Source of the DNA: Nyssa sinensis
Lineage: Eukaryota > Streptophyta > Magnoliopsida > Cornales > Nyssaceae
Length of the DNA: 64,000 nucleotides
Assembly (NCBI GenBank): GCA_008638375.1
Contig: CM018041.1
Coordinates: 12,082,846-12,146,845 of the forward strand
Direction of reading: 5' to 3'
Part shown: in pieces, positions 1 through 13,300 of the stretch
How the letters are laid out: each line of letters opens with the position of its first letter
How positions within the stretch are numbered: the first letter of the stretch is position 1
The notes under the pieces: model-generated
The model's input: only the letters and a program-made list of their open reading frames with translations
Database searches by the model: none
What the model was told of the DNA's origin: nothing
Translations under genes and position numbers: made by a program

Positions 1-345
1 TAGAACCTTCAAAGTGAAATCAAGTTTCACTGTAAAATGACCTTCCAAGAATGTCTATGACCAAGACAGCTCAAATACGTTTTAGTAAAACGACAATATC
101 TCATTCTACAGGAGTCAAAATTACAAACCGCATTTTTTGTTGGAAAGTAGACTTGTAGAAATTTCCAATGATGTATGGCGTGTGGCCTAGAACCTTCGAA
201 GTGAAATTAGGTTTCACTCCGAAAATGACTACAAAAATGTAGTCTACACCAAGTGTAGTTGCAGGTGGGTAGAACATTTTTTAGTAAATCGACAATATCT
301 TCCTCCACCGATGTCGAAATCACGCATCATTTTTTTGTGTAAAAG
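1..345. repeat. Diverged tandem duplication, about 187-bp unit
   Basis: The segment beginning TAGAACCTTCAAAGTGAAAT at 1 recurs at 188 as TAGAACCTTCGAAGTGAAAT. Both copies continue with a related stretch containing 'tttagtaaa.cgacaatatct' (90 and 280). The second copy fades near 345. The first may begin before the window. No coding potential is seen. The repeat family is not recognised. Confidence 0.6.
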
Positions 346-1540
346 TGACAATCTTCTCCGATTCAAATTCAACGTCTACATTTTCTTAATGTTTTCATGT
401 TCTAGTTGTCAATTTCCAAACCATACCGAATAGAAAATTTTAAACTGGCATGGGAACCAATGAAAACAAAAGCACTTAGATTTAACAACCATTATCTTTT
501 TATCACAATAAATTTGCGTTATATTACATAATGTGTAGTACTATCCCAACATAGAATTTTAAATGGAAGAAAACACTACACCTGGAGCATTTTTCAAAAA
601 AATTTCACATAGCTTGGGTTATATAACCTATTGAATTTTGTGTTTGGGTTTGGAACTTACATGATTTTTTCCCTTTCTCATATGTTATTTGTAGTCCTTT
701 ACTATTACAATCTAGATATATAGTTATAACATTACTATGTCTCCCTCAACAAAAGAAATACAAACCTGTACATATATGTGTGTATATATAGAAGTTCTAG
801 TTAAAGCGTATTTAATTTTTCACTGAAAACAGTCTTCTATGACCTCCCGGCACTATGGGGGCCTCAACTGGATCACGTCCTTCAACTGGGTCAGGTATAT
901 CAAATCCAACTATTTACATTTTTACTATACTGCCATTCCTTTGTTGTAACTAAAACAAAATTCCAATTGAGAAATTGAGAGGGATGTGTATCAAAATGCC
1001 AATCCAGCTTTTGTTAGCTATGCACATTAAAATAGATATTGTGGTTAACTAATTTTCCTATGAATTTTGCAATTTAATATTACGTAGTTTTCGTTGTCAT
1101 TAGTAAATTGTCCACCTAGTCTCCAATCAATCATGGTGACTAATGTTTGAGGCACATCCCAACTTCAACTGGGCTGAAGTATTGTATATAGATTGGAACC
1201 CTTCATGTTGGTCAGTGCCAAGAGACATACTCTTTGATCTAAGTCTCTCTACTACAAAAATTAATTTTAGGAAAATATATTGTAAAAAAATTCTAAAGTT
1301 ATTTTCAAATCTATAAATTATTTTTCATTTTAAAATTTGTGTAAAATGTTTTACAAACAATTAAATAAATAAAAATAGCAAATAGAACATTACTAGTTGT
1401 CTTGTTATGTAGAGGCCAGTAGAACTTCTTTTTCTGTAAGATTTTTTAGTTTATCCAATATGGAATGATTTTATTTTTTTGAATTTTGAATTTTGTTTTA
1501 CTGTATATAGAATCAATTTCATATAATTATTATTATTATT
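346..1540. other. AT-rich intergenic stretch
   Basis: No reading frame of note, no tRNA-like boxes and no terminal inverted repeats were seen. The stretch is AT-rich with scattered poly-A and poly-T runs. Confidence 0.5.
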
Positions 1541-4480
1541 CAAACGGAATTTTCAGTCATTACCGATCATTGATCTGTCGTGAAAATCAATAAAATTACC
1601 AAACTAAACTACTAGTATAGTAGAGAAGTAAGGGTCGAACCCACAGAGACTGCTGATTGTTTAAAAACCCAAAGTTGAGATTAACTTTAATTCAAATTAA
1701 CAAAGATTGATTGTTGTTGATTTTCTTTCTAAAATTAAATGAGAATTATAATTAAAATAAATATTCAGCTGAATTAATGATGAATCAAATTAAAAGAGAA
1801 TTCTTAGGGTATTGAATCCACCACTAATCTTGTAACTAGCTTCAATTGTATTAATTCTTAGGTCATTCAATTTGGATGTAAAAGACGTATTTTGGCTACA
1901 AGCCTCAATACAATCATCAAGAAAACCATGCACCAAAACCCTAAGCACGAATCATCTTTGGTCAACACAAATTGTCTACGCTAATTCTAAGGTCATAGTC
2001 ACAATTTGTTTTCCCTGGGTTATGACTCGTCCTACGGTTTTGATGTATGTACACATATTACTATTGTATAACCACATAAACAAAATCACAGAAATTGATT
2101 ATGTGAAACTGAATAATACGATCAATGCTTTAATAAAATTCTAATGTTATACAATCAACATCCAAGACTAATTAACCCAAAAATAAAATACAAAAAAAAA
2201 GCAATATTACTTGACTAGGGTTTCATCTAAACCCTAGGAATGGGAGAACTTAGCCCATGATAGTGGAAGAAGAGACCACCATAGCCATGGAGTTCTTCAT
2301 CTTCTTCTTTGGAGTTGTCTCCTTCCTTCTTCTCTTCCTCCCGATCTCCAAGACGGCCTCCCCCTTTTTCCAAAACCCTAGGTTACAATATTATCCCCCT
2401 TTTTCCAAAATTACCCCCACCACATAATAATTCAGAAAAATACAATAAAATTCCGTAATTAGACATTAGGGGCCCAAAAAGGGAGGCTAAAATGCTCCAA
2501 AATAGAGTCTGTAGTGCTAAAATGGACCCTAGTCCACCAACATATGGACCAAGCCTCTCTTCTAACCCAAAATTACTTGTTTTTCACTTCTTTTAGCACT
2601 TCAAAGCCCAATATTCTCCTTTTGCTCCAAATCCACCACTAAATCATCAACTTTGACGAGCTTTCTCTGCAAAAAGACAAAACAAGAATTAACTAGCAAA
2701 TGCATATAGATTGGAGAAATTAAAATAATAAAAGTGCAAGAATATCTAGGGTTAACAAAATAAATATGCACTTTTTAACCAGTTATCACACCCCCCCAAC
2801 TTACACTTTGCTAGTCCTCGAGCAAAGCCAAGAAAACAAGAGACAAAAATACAACTAACTAAATCCTCTTTCGTGGGATACACGATTGCATTTACCATAT
2901 GCAATAAGGCTTTAAACCCCTAGGTTGCCCTAGTGGACGAGTTATAGTCTCGTGAGGAATTTGCAGTGAATCTACCCACAAAATTCAACACCCCCCAACT
3001 TGAACACAATATACTTCATAATTAATAAAAATGAATCTTAGTGAATGTATAGCTGAGTTATAATCGAATCAAAGTAACAATTATGTCACTAAAAGCAACC
3101 TGTGAATTTCTCAAGTGCTCATTAATGGATAGAATCAGTGTGCATAAAAGCAACAACCATAACAAAATGTCTAGGCAATGAAACTTCTTTTCAAACAGGC
3201 ATTACTTTAACTCCAAATCTCACCAAAAGATATCACTCACAAATGAAGCTCACAGAGATGGGGTGCATATGTATCCTCTCATACATGTGGATAGAATAGT
3301 TGCTGAGTACAAATCAAATAATCCACATGCAAACATGAATGAACGCACAACAAGAATAATATAAAGAGAATTCTAACCACTACGAAAATCAACTCCCAAT
3401 GTTACATGATCATTACAGTCACATCCTCAATCATCAACTACTCCACCTTCGGGGTCGACTAGGTCTTTGTTTTTGGCTGTAACGTAAGTCAAGGTCAAGG
3501 ATAAAGTAGGGGTAAGTGAACAATAATCTCCATGTGATAAGAGAATAAGCTGAAGTGACCAAACTGGAGTTTTCCAAATTCATCATCTCTTTTGAACATT
3601 GCAACACCACTCCCAAAATTCCAATACAAGCATTCCTAAACTACTCACAACTTTTCCACTTGAGCAAACCAAAAAGAAAAGGAAAAGGCAATGAAATATA
3701 TTTTTTTTCTTTATTGATTTTTTTCTTCTTCTTCTCTTTCTTTTTTTTTTTTTTTTTTTTGAAACTGAATAAAATTACAATAAAAGAAAAATGTACATCT
3801 TCACTTTTCTACTTTCACAACACCAATTTCTCAAAGAAAAATCATCCAACTTCTTCACCCAAAGCGAGGCTACTGGTTATGAAAAGAAAGATATAATAAT
3901 GAAGGCTCAACTTGGTTCCAATCAGGTAAATAATGTGAAGATGCAAGAAACAAATGAACAGGCTCAAAGTAGAAAAAAAGGGCCTAGTTTCATTACCCAA
4001 AGGCAAGAAGTGTCATCCGACATTTGAACTGACTGACCTTAGACATGTGACAATGACAATTGATAGAATGGAGATATGCAAACTGTATAACCCTCAAAAT
4101 AAAGTTCAAGCTCAGTTCTACATAATATGGGTTATAAGTCTTAGTAAATGCCATCATGATACTAGAGTCTCACAGTCTAACCATCAAATCATAGAGTCAC
4201 AAAAGTAGCAACCCAATTTGTCTCCAATTATGAAAGTTAGGGAAAGACAAATCACTAACAGTGCACAACTATCACAATGATTTTCATGCAAGTTCAGAAA
4301 TACATGAATACGCTCAAAACAATAAAAGTTTAATCATGAAGTATATTGAGCTCAAGTAGGCAAAATAATAGCAACTCCCCCCAACTTATTTGACACCTTG
4401 TCCTCAAGGGGACATGACAGCAAACAACATGAAATAGAACAAAAGAAGTACAAGGAAGGAGTGCACCTGAATGGAGAGAG
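1541..4480. mobile_element. Non-coding remnant of an LTR retrotransposon
   Basis: The stretch contains blocks that I recognise as recurring in plant LTR-retrotransposon debris: 'gtaagggtcgaacccacag' at 1628, a 'cccccaacttacactttgc' block with 'tagtcctcgagcaaagcca' near 2793-2830, and a second 'ccccccaacttatttgacac' block near 4378. Short frames over the region have no recognisable product. It lies directly beside a minus-strand coding relic (4481-4735), so the whole is probably one degraded minus-strand element. No LTR pair or target duplication was found. The family assignment rests on remembered motif similarity, not on a search. Confidence 0.4.
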
Positions 4481-4735
4481 CTAAGGGGGCAAAGAGCCCG
4501 GTGAATCAGAAGGCGGGCGCTGAGTGGCAAGAATAGCCCGAAGGAGGCGATGAGTCTCGGCGATATCACGCTGATACTGAGCCTCAAATGCATCAAACCG
4601 TTGCTCAAGACGGCTATAGTCGGAATGTGATCTATCCTCTGAGGTGGTAGGAAGCAACATCGAGGATGAAATGGGAGGAGATGAAGGTCCAATGGATGTG
4701 GATGGAGGAATATTTATCGGTCTGAATATTTATCT
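4481..4735 (-). pseudogene. Retrotransposon C-terminal protein relic (Gypsy-type accessory or gag-like)
   Basis: The minus strand reads a continuous frame ending in TAG at 4481-4483, bounded upstream by a stop near 4733. It is rich in Pro and Ser, then forms a charged helix with SRLEQRFDAFEAQYQ followed by HRLLRAIL, and ends in SPGSLPP. A helix of this kind, reading 'RLE.R.DA.EA' then 'LL', is typical of the C-terminus of putative plant transposon proteins in Gypsy elements. No start codon or upstream domain survives. A longer overlapping frame (4330-4692, minus) has no such pattern and is not coding. Confidence 0.4.
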
Positions 4736-6457
4736 TTCTTATCTCCGATCAACGCCTATAATCTTTATTATATAGGTAGTCGATGATCCATTGTTGTTCA
4801 TAGCAGGTATTTTGTTTTATCATTCGTTGAATTTTAGTTTTCTATTTTTTCTTTTCATTTTCTGTTTTTGTTTTCATTTTCTATTTTTATTTTTGGGTTT
4901 AATTTTCAATGAACTCTAAGCTACTATATGACATATTATGTTTTAAATTTGAATTTTCTTGTAAATATGTTATGCATTTTTAGTTCTGGTTCTTGTAGTT
5001 ACAAATAAATAATTTAGATAAATAATTTTTTACCTTACGTTCATATATGTCAATTTTTTCAAGTAGGTAAATTTTTACTTTACATTCATTTTCCATTGTT
5101 AATGTTTTGAGTTAGGGTAAAAAAAAAAAATTTTACTCAAACTCAAACCCAATTTCTTGATCACTTAACAAAAATAACATTTTCTTTTCCCCTTGCCTAC
5201 GTTAAATCTACTTGTTACCAAGTGAAAATTCATATTTTTTTGAATATACATATTTTTTGAGTGATACAAGCTTTGATTTTGTTTTTTACCCTATAAAATA
5301 GAAAGCTCTATAAATTTTGCCGTTTTATAAAAAAATATAAATATGATAAATTTTAATTAAAATAAATAATACAAAATTAACATTCAAAACTCCTGGTAAT
5401 TATGGTTTCAATTATTTTTCTTTAAAATCTCTTAAATATAAAAAAAAAATATATCATTTTTAAAGGTAAAATCTATTTTCATTTACCATACCAATAAAAC
5501 AGCATTAATTTCAATTAAAAATTATATATATTACAATTAAGAAAATATATATTTATTTACAATTATTTAATACTAATAAGTCTAAAAGATAACTTATTAT
5601 AATATAATCTAAATATATATGCATTGTTAAGAGTTTGTAATTATAATAAGGAATAATATAAATAATAATATTATTTATTTATTTATTTACATACCTTATA
5701 TATCCACTCAATGATTATTACAATTATTTATTGCCTAATATTATTATTTACTATTTTTTATAGCCCATAAAATATCCTAATACAATAATTTGATATGCCT
5801 ATATTAGTTAAACTATGCAATATATTAATCATCATTATTTCCTTCCAAGTAATATAATCAAATTAAACTATAATATTGACTTATCCAAATGATATCCTTA
5901 GTTTTGAATTGCGATTTTTTTGAATAATATAACAAAATAAACCACAACTTATAGGGTTTCTTTTTTGTTTATGATGTGCATAGTCTTTCTTTATTTATAC
6001 TTATTATTGGGTTATTGATAAGACTTCTAATGCAATACAAAAGTAGAAAAAATTAAAAGAAGATTAATGGAATGAATTTTTTTTGGGAATAATAATACAT
6101 TAAAAGCTTTAAAAAAATATATTTTAGAATCATCTCAAAATTCTAATTCTTCATCAAAATCAAAATAAATTCTAATACTTGATCCAAATTAGAATTTCAA
6201 CCTTGTAGGCATGCAAAGCTACGTAGCACACACCATTGTACGTTAAATGTACGCCAAGTAACATGTGGCCATAACCCATAACATGTATGAAATATTAGCA
6301 AAGGAAAAAAAAGGAGAGAATTTGAACAAGAAAGGTAGAAAAATGGCGTACCCAACTTTTAGAGAGAACAAAAAAATATGTAAAACACTTGTGAAAAAAA
6401 GTGTTTTATAATCATCTCAAAATTCCAATGCTTCATCTAAATTAGAATTCCCAGTTT
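4736..6457. other. Very AT-rich intergenic stretch
   Basis: No coding frame, RNA gene or clear inverted repeat was seen. There are many A/T runs and short ATT/TTTA simple repeats (for example 5655-5690). Confidence 0.5.
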
Positions 6458-7442
6458 CACTACAACAAATTGCACTATTAGCGACGCACAATTTCCAGTT
6501 TATAATTTGTAAACATGAAAACTCCAAACCTATGATACATAATTGTAGCCGAACAACCTGTGGCCGGAACTCATAACATGCAAAATTAGCTCAAAGAGAG
6601 AGAGAGAGCGAGGAGAATAGAAAAAAGGCATACTTCGCTTTGAGAGAGAATCCAAGAGATATGTTATGTGTTGTGTTATGGGACGTAAAAGTTATCATAA
6701 AAAACTTGAAATGTAAAAATTTTAAAGTGTTTGACATTAAATTTGTTAGAGGATAGAGATGTGAGGAATAAAATCTGTTAGGGATATAAGATGTGAGATA
6801 TTTAAGACGTGTATTAATTTTAAAACCAAAATAACTGTGAAGACGTGATATATTTGAGATGTTATTTGAATTTTTAAATTTTCTTAATTTTTATTAAATA
6901 TAAATCACAATTAAGAGGAGATGAGAATAAGTAAAAGGGGTCATTCGGTTGTGCCATGTCGGACTCAAAATTTTAGGAAAAAAGAGGGTGCCATGTGGAT
7001 ATATATTACTATATATAGAGTATGTAGATAGATATATAAATTTTTTCTTTGCAATGCAAAACAACATTGTAAATATTTTTTTTTGTCGCAAATAAGTCAT
7101 TATTTGCAGCGTTTAGAGGCGTTGCAAACAAATTTTCATTAGCAAAAAGGTCATTACTTGCAACGTTTACAAGCGTCACAAAAAAATTATTATTTACAGC
7201 ACTTAGAAGAGTTGCAAAAAGTTCATTATTTGCAACGTTTAAAAGCACCACAAATTTTAATTGCCACAAATATTTTACTATAAGTGGCGCATTATATTAA
7301 ATGCCGCAAATCTTTCCTCGACGATGATATTAGTAGCAGTTGTAGTGACGCTTAATAAACACTGCACGTACTCTTTTTGTATAATTTTTTAAGTTATTTT
7401 GCGGCATTTTTTTGCGCTGCAAAAGGCTCCATTTCTTGTAGT
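6458..7442. mobile_element. Non-autonomous CACTA-like DNA transposon
   Basis: The left end reads CACTACAACAAATTGC. The right end, read on the other strand from 7442, begins ACTACAAGAAATGG, so the termini match over roughly the first 14 bases in the CACTACAA.AAAT pattern of plant CACTA ends. Subterminal repeats with 'TTGCAACGTTT' lie inside the right half (7098-7254), as expected for this superfamily. No transposase is encoded. The final base next to the right end is C rather than the G-pairing base of a perfect CACTA terminus, and I found no matching 3-bp target duplication, so the exact limits are approximate. Confidence 0.6.
7098..7254. repeat. Subterminal direct repeats of the CACTA-like element
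   Basis: Four imperfect ~31-bp units start near 7098, 7152, 7188 and 7223. Each follows the pattern CATTATTTGCAACGTTTA, then AGC, then a CACAAA or TTGCAAA ending. In CACTA elements such arrays are transposase-binding sites; that role here is inferred. Confidence 0.65.
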
Positions 7443-9094
7443 CCATATCAACAGTAGGTTTAATATCATTACTAAATGACAAACTTAAGAAATTCATAAT
7501 TGACATAAAATAAGATATTTAAATCACTCCAACACAGATATAGGAATACGTAAATATTTAAGAGAGCCTATTCAAACCATTTGAGGAAGAAAAATATAGC
7601 ACATATAATAACATCCAAAATTCTAGTATGATATATAAAATAGTGATTGTGATTGTGATTGTGAAAATATTTATATTATTTTTTCATTATTTAAATCATC
7701 ATATAATTAATAAGGAGCGTAGATTTTAAATTATCTTATTAATTAAGATGGATCATTATCAAAGATATTCGTTTATTAAATATTTAGGATCTTAAATTCA
7801 TGAAATTATTATGATAAAAATAATAATAAGAATATGAAACATGCATTCATAAAAACAAAGACACGAAGCTCTACTTGAGATGGGGAACAAAACCCACTCT
7901 AAGTTACAAAAATTTACTAATAAAAAAGAATGAAGTATAAGTCTACAAAGATTTAACCCCGAAATAACTAACCTATCACCTCTAGTGATTTACCTACTAG
8001 CCCATTTGAATCTCCTTGTTGTATCCTTCAACTTTGAATAGCTTTTGTCAGCTTCAACATCATCAATGATTAGTTGATCCACCACCTTTTGCAGTGTGTA
8101 AGCTCCATGTAATGGAAGTCTGTGCTTTAATAACTCTATATGCTCCTACGCTTGCTAATCCGACACCAGGAATATAGATGATCAACCACAATGAACAAAA
8201 CCTTGCAGTATGGTGACTATATGAATAAAATGATAAACAAAAAATTGCTATGTATTCTTTGTGCTTCAAGATGTTAGGATTTTTTCTTTTGTACACTATA
8301 GTACCCTATCTATACTATAAAATTCGTGTATTAGACCTCCAAATTGTTGGAAAAGGCTTTCTACACAAAATTGGCAAGTTCACACTCAAATCGGTGCAAA
8401 AAACTTTATATGAATTCCAATGGGAACACACCTTCCCTTTGAAGGTGACTCTGCTCAAACAGGAATCACTCCTCCGTTTGGAAATAAATTCAAATGAAGA
8501 GACTTGAACCTAAGATCTCTCGTAACTAAGGCTCTGACATCAAATTAAACAACCAATTACTCTAACAACTCAAGTTGTCAGAAAATTGGCCAACAATGTA
8601 TATCAAGCTCTACACACGGATGGGGAGGCTACTGAAATCCACCTTATATTTTTTTGACAAGAATAAATGGGATTTTCTAAAAATAATACTTTTAAGGTAA
8701 AATTAAGTTTAGAATGTATCCAAAAACTCGTTCTATTAGTGTATTAGTTTATAATCAAAACTAACTTACTTAAAGTCAAATTAATCACAATTAAGTTGAT
8801 ATATAAACTTAAGAATAATTCTAAAGTGTATGCCAAATGAATAATGTATGATATGCATGAATACATACCTTAAATTGCACACTTTTTTAGATATTGTTGT
8901 ATTTGCTATATGTCTCAAGTTGTTTCTTCATGACTAGCAATAGATGAAAATTACTATATAAAGAAATACAACTTTTTGAAAAAAAATTGTCACTGTAAAT
9001 TGTATAATTTTCCCAACAAATACCATTTCTTAATTCCCCAAATAAGAAAAATGCTTCTCATATCTAGAGAGGTGTAGGTGAAGTTCTCCCACCC
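7443..9094. other. Intergenic; possible degenerate primer-binding site and LTR edge
   Basis: The stretch is mostly AT-rich with no convincing gene. Around 8529-8600, 'ggctctgacatcaaattaaac' resembles the complement of a Met-tRNA primer-binding site followed by an LTR start, as in minus-strand Copia elements. No partner LTR was found. On the minus strand at about 8000-8130 a short frame reads HGAYTLQKVVDQLI and then DDVEADKSYSKLKD, which looks protein-like but belongs to no family I recognise. Confidence 0.3.
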
Positions 9095-9600
9095 TACGCA
9101 AGGGAGTCAAATGGATAATTGGAAATAGTATTGCAGTGTCCCTTTGGAATGACAGGTGGGTGGGAGACAAACCTTTAAGGGAAATTCTCCCTTCCTCGCC
9201 TTTACAAGAACAGGACCTAAAGGCAAGTGACATCATAAGCACACAGAGAATGGGATCTTAGTTCTTTAAAGACAGCCATTACTCTTGATCTCAAGCTCTT
9301 AATCCAAGCAATTCCCATTCCTCAAGCAACAAATATTATGGATTCCCTTGGAACTGCCCAAATGGAAACTTCTCAACAAGAGAAGCTCATCCTCTTATCT
9401 CCGATCAAAACACATCAGACACTCACAATGGAAACAAAAATGTTCAAAAAAATTGAACGTTTTCTTATGGCTGGTTCTTCATGATAGTATTCTAACAAAT
9501 AGCTTGAGACATGCCAGGGGAATGTCTAACAACTCCTTATGCCCCATTTGTGACTAAGCAGAGGACATTGCGCTTCACTGTCTAAGAGTAACTCCAAAAG
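9095..9600 (+). pseudogene. LINE (non-LTR retrotransposon) C-terminal relic, zf-RVT region
   Basis: Plus-strand frames give VSLWNDRWVGDKPLREI, the segment that precedes the zinc-binding domain in plant L1-type LINEs. After frame breaks comes NVFLWLVLHDSILTN, then RG..., CPICD and a following H. This matches the zf-RVT pattern (W..FLW...H..L.T...R......CP.C......H). Stops and frameshifts interrupt it, so it is dead. It lies about 0.8 kb beyond the abrupt end of the SPT5 gene and may be linked to the event that removed that gene's 3' half, but no join is visible. Confidence 0.65.
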
Positions 9601-10370
9601 TGGATTTAGGAGAGGAGCCATCCCCTCCAACTGCCACTTCGGCTCCAAATGGAGCACTGTTTACCCTCCAAGAGCGAACCTATTATTGTATCCATTTTGA
9701 ATCTAACCTATGCATAGTGTAAAGCTGAATGCGTATTTGCATCTAGTGGCAAGAGAGAGAGAGAGAGGAGATTCAAAAGTTAGTTATAAGAGAGATAAGG
9801 ACATAGGTTGTTGGGAAGAGAGAGAGAGAGAGAAAAATGACAAAAATATATTAAAATAAAAAATAGATACTTCTTTTAGATACTATTGTTTGAGTATTGT
9901 ATAAAGTTGAGAGTTATTGGTATATCCATAAATACTGTAACAACACTTGTACTGATGTGTCTCAAATATTATTTCTAATAGTGTTGTGTTTGTAAATTTT
10001 GAAAACCAATATAATAGTGTTGTTTTGATATTTAAGCTGTTTTACAAAACAATCATTGTCGATTGTACCTATTTTTGTATCCTTTCAATTTACCTAAGCT
10101 AGGATAATTTCCCAAAAAAAACCTATATTTTAATCTTAAACAAATATTTGATTTAAAACAAGAATATAAAATATTAATTGTAAAGATAAAACATCAATTG
10201 AATAAAGAGAAAAAAACAATATAAGAAAAAGTTAGAAAAATCTAGCGTATAGCGACTCAGTGCTAGTGATACAACTGGTGGTAATATATAATGGAGTAGT
10301 CTTCCATTCATACCCATTCAAACTACAAATGTGGCATGTTTCTCGATTTATGAAGCCCAAATAAATATAT
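9601..10370. other. Intergenic stretch with GA microsatellites
   Basis: Two GA-rich tracts lie near 9751-9768 and 9820-9834. No SPT5-like exon is recognisable here, although this is where the rest of that minus-strand gene would be expected. Confidence 0.5.
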
Positions 10371-13300
10371 TTAACTCAAAATTAACATTATGTAACTAAA
10401 TAACATTAATATACATGTTATTGAGAAATAAAAGCTGTTTATTTTATTTTTAACAAAAATGTTCAGCACCATCATCTCAACGATATAGTCGGCAAAAACA
10501 CGTATGTGTTCTTTTGTTAAGTCAGTCAATACAACCACAAGATGCCCCTCAACCTTGACAACCATACCCATTGTGCCTTTCGTTACGCCACATACAACCT
10601 TTACGTGCTTACCAACTTCAAAGTACTTGCAAACTGCATTTGTATAAACAGCAACAGTGCTCTGCAATAATAAATTAAACCAAATTAAATAAAACAGGTT
10701 ATATGATACAAATGATCTATGAAAACTTGTTCTTAATGTTTGAATAGGTTTATATTTTTTTTTTAAATAAATTCAATGTGTTTTACCTTCAGGCCAATTG
10801 CCGTGGGTCTGATATGGATGGTGTCTTCCTCAAGTCTTTCAATCCGTCCCTTTAAATTTTTGAGATCCCCCTTCACAACAATAACTTGATCACCCATCAT
10901 AAAATGCCCTTTCTTTCTGCTTGCAAACAAAGGTGACAAACCAGTAGCTATATCTCCAACTCTATTCTTGCTTGGTCGCTGGAATTTCTCAAGTTCATCA
11001 AAACTTGGTTGTGTGTTTTGCGTGCTTATTGATTTCATGGATACAACTTTATACAAGAAACCTTCTATGAACCTCATGCCATTTATGCTCTCAAAATATT
11101 CACCAGTGAGAGGATCTCGTTTATGCTCTACACGGATATGCATTTTTCTGAATCAAAAGCACAAAACAATACAGTTAACTAAGTTGCATTGTAAGAACAT
11201 AGAGTAACTAGCAATTATGTTTTCAGTAGAAATGATACAATCATACAAGCAAGGCTACCTGGCTTCATCAACATTCATAAAACGTGGAGGAGGTACAAAT
11301 GCCTTCTTCTTTGGAACTTCCCTCCCATCCTAAAAAAGGAAAATTCAATTGCAATTGCAATTACATTCCTTGTTAGAATGTTATTAATCCAAAATAAAAT
11401 TTATCGAAACCCAAAAAAAAAAAAATAGCGACAGTCTCACAATGAGACCGTCCTACTGTACTTTTTTAGTTAATAGTACAGTTAAACCCTTTTACAAGTA
11501 AGAATCTAATTAATAAGTTATGAATATATACCAGGTTATTTGTCAGGGTTTGTAAATTAATCCGTGGGATTAGTTTTACAGTAATTCTCTGCCGCACAGT
11601 ATCAACAACATCCACAACCTATAAAAAAAAAAAAAAAGCTTGAAAGTTAGATAAGAAAATCTACGAGTAGTATTAAAATAAAATTTTATTGAACTGAGTT
11701 AGGTTTGGTCATGCAAAAAAATGAAATAAAAAGGAGTTTGACTGTACCTTTGCAAGGTCTCCTTTGTATGTCCCAGTCTTTATTCTGACCCAAGTATCCT
11801 TGGAAAGATCAACTGTTTTGCTTTCTACTGAAAGGACGTCGGTCATTTCTTTGATTGGAACCAGCATTACTTTATGTGAAAATAAACTGCGCATACCCTT
11901 GCAAGCCTGAAGCAGAATCAAAATGGAAATAAATCAGGTTATAAATACATATACATCAATTATATATTGCACTACTCCTAATTGAGTTGAGCAAAATACA
12001 AATGTATGATGCATCAGTCAGTTACCACATACCTCCCTCACATGGGCTTCTTTGTCTGCTTCAATGTATATGTAGTTTTTGAGATGATCAAGGGCTATAG
12101 CTGATCTGATTTGCAATTTAGATTCTTTATCAGTATACTTCTGCATTAGGCAAACAGCTGCCTCCCGCTCACGACCAGTCAAGCACCTAACCATCCACAA
12201 CTTTGTGTCCCTAACGGATGGCAAAAGAGCTCGCTGTTCTACATCTGTTGTCTCATCATATTCAGTGTCACTTGACCTGGCATATCTTGCACGAATGCTT
12301 CTCTCAAGAGCTTCAACATCTTCTTGATCATCCTCCCGTGGCAGCAGCGAGCGACGATTCATCCTTCTAGCATCATTTTCATCTGGTAAATCAGCTCCAC
12401 CATCCACTATGAAGTCTGTATGGTCAGGCACTCAACTCATCAGCAATGACAGTGAATGCCAAGTATACAGAGCAAAATGGAATACATAAGATCCAACTTG
12501 ATCACCCATGATGTCGACTACAAGCAGCAGTATCATAACAACATATTCATATGGAATAGAACCACAAGTTTGTTTTATTAAAAAAAAAAAAAAAAGGAAC
12601 CACAAATTTGTTTCAAATACTGAAGATGGACCAGGAGTTGATAACACACGCCAAGTCTAATAGCAAATGATGAAGAGGCTCAAACTCAAATTAAGTCAAT
12701 AAAGATATGTGCAGAGTTATAGACTGGTTCACATTTAGTTATTTAAGACAAGGCAGCATAATGAATCTGTGATTGTGCCAAAATAGTGCAAAGATGCTCA
12801 TAGAAAAATGGCCTCAAAATAAAGAAAGAAATAAAAAAGGGAGAAAAAGACAACAAAGAAAACAACGATTTCATCACGAATTGTTGAGTCTTCACAATAT
12901 TGTGAAAACTTTCCAATAAGCTCTGCAAGACAAATATTAAACAACAACCTAAAAGTAATTACGTGTTATCCATTATTCTCCCCAGCATTCACCAGCATCA
13001 TTTTGGTTTGTCAGTCCTTGAACTACTTTTGATAAACTCAACTATGTCCCTAGATTTAACTTGAGAGAAGTTGGTATTGCAGTTGTGGTTCTTGATAACA
13101 AGGAAGAGCTCTCAGTGCCATAGGATCATCTGCTCCTCATTTAATGCATATGGCATGCAGGAAGGTTCAGAAAAAACTCATAGAAGGTAGAAAAACAGAT
13201 TTAAGGCCTAACACCGTTGCTTGGCAAGATTATAGTTTAGAGTTTGCATGTCTAGGTGATTGATTACATATCCTTAATTAAGATTAATTATTGTTTTATA

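Noticed and set aside
3555..3896. 113-residue plus-strand frame
   Set aside because: Dominated by a poly-T run coding Phe, within retrotransposon debris.
7098..7254. CRISPR-like array
   Set aside because: Units are imperfect, spacers are short and uneven, and the context is a plant CACTA-like transposon.
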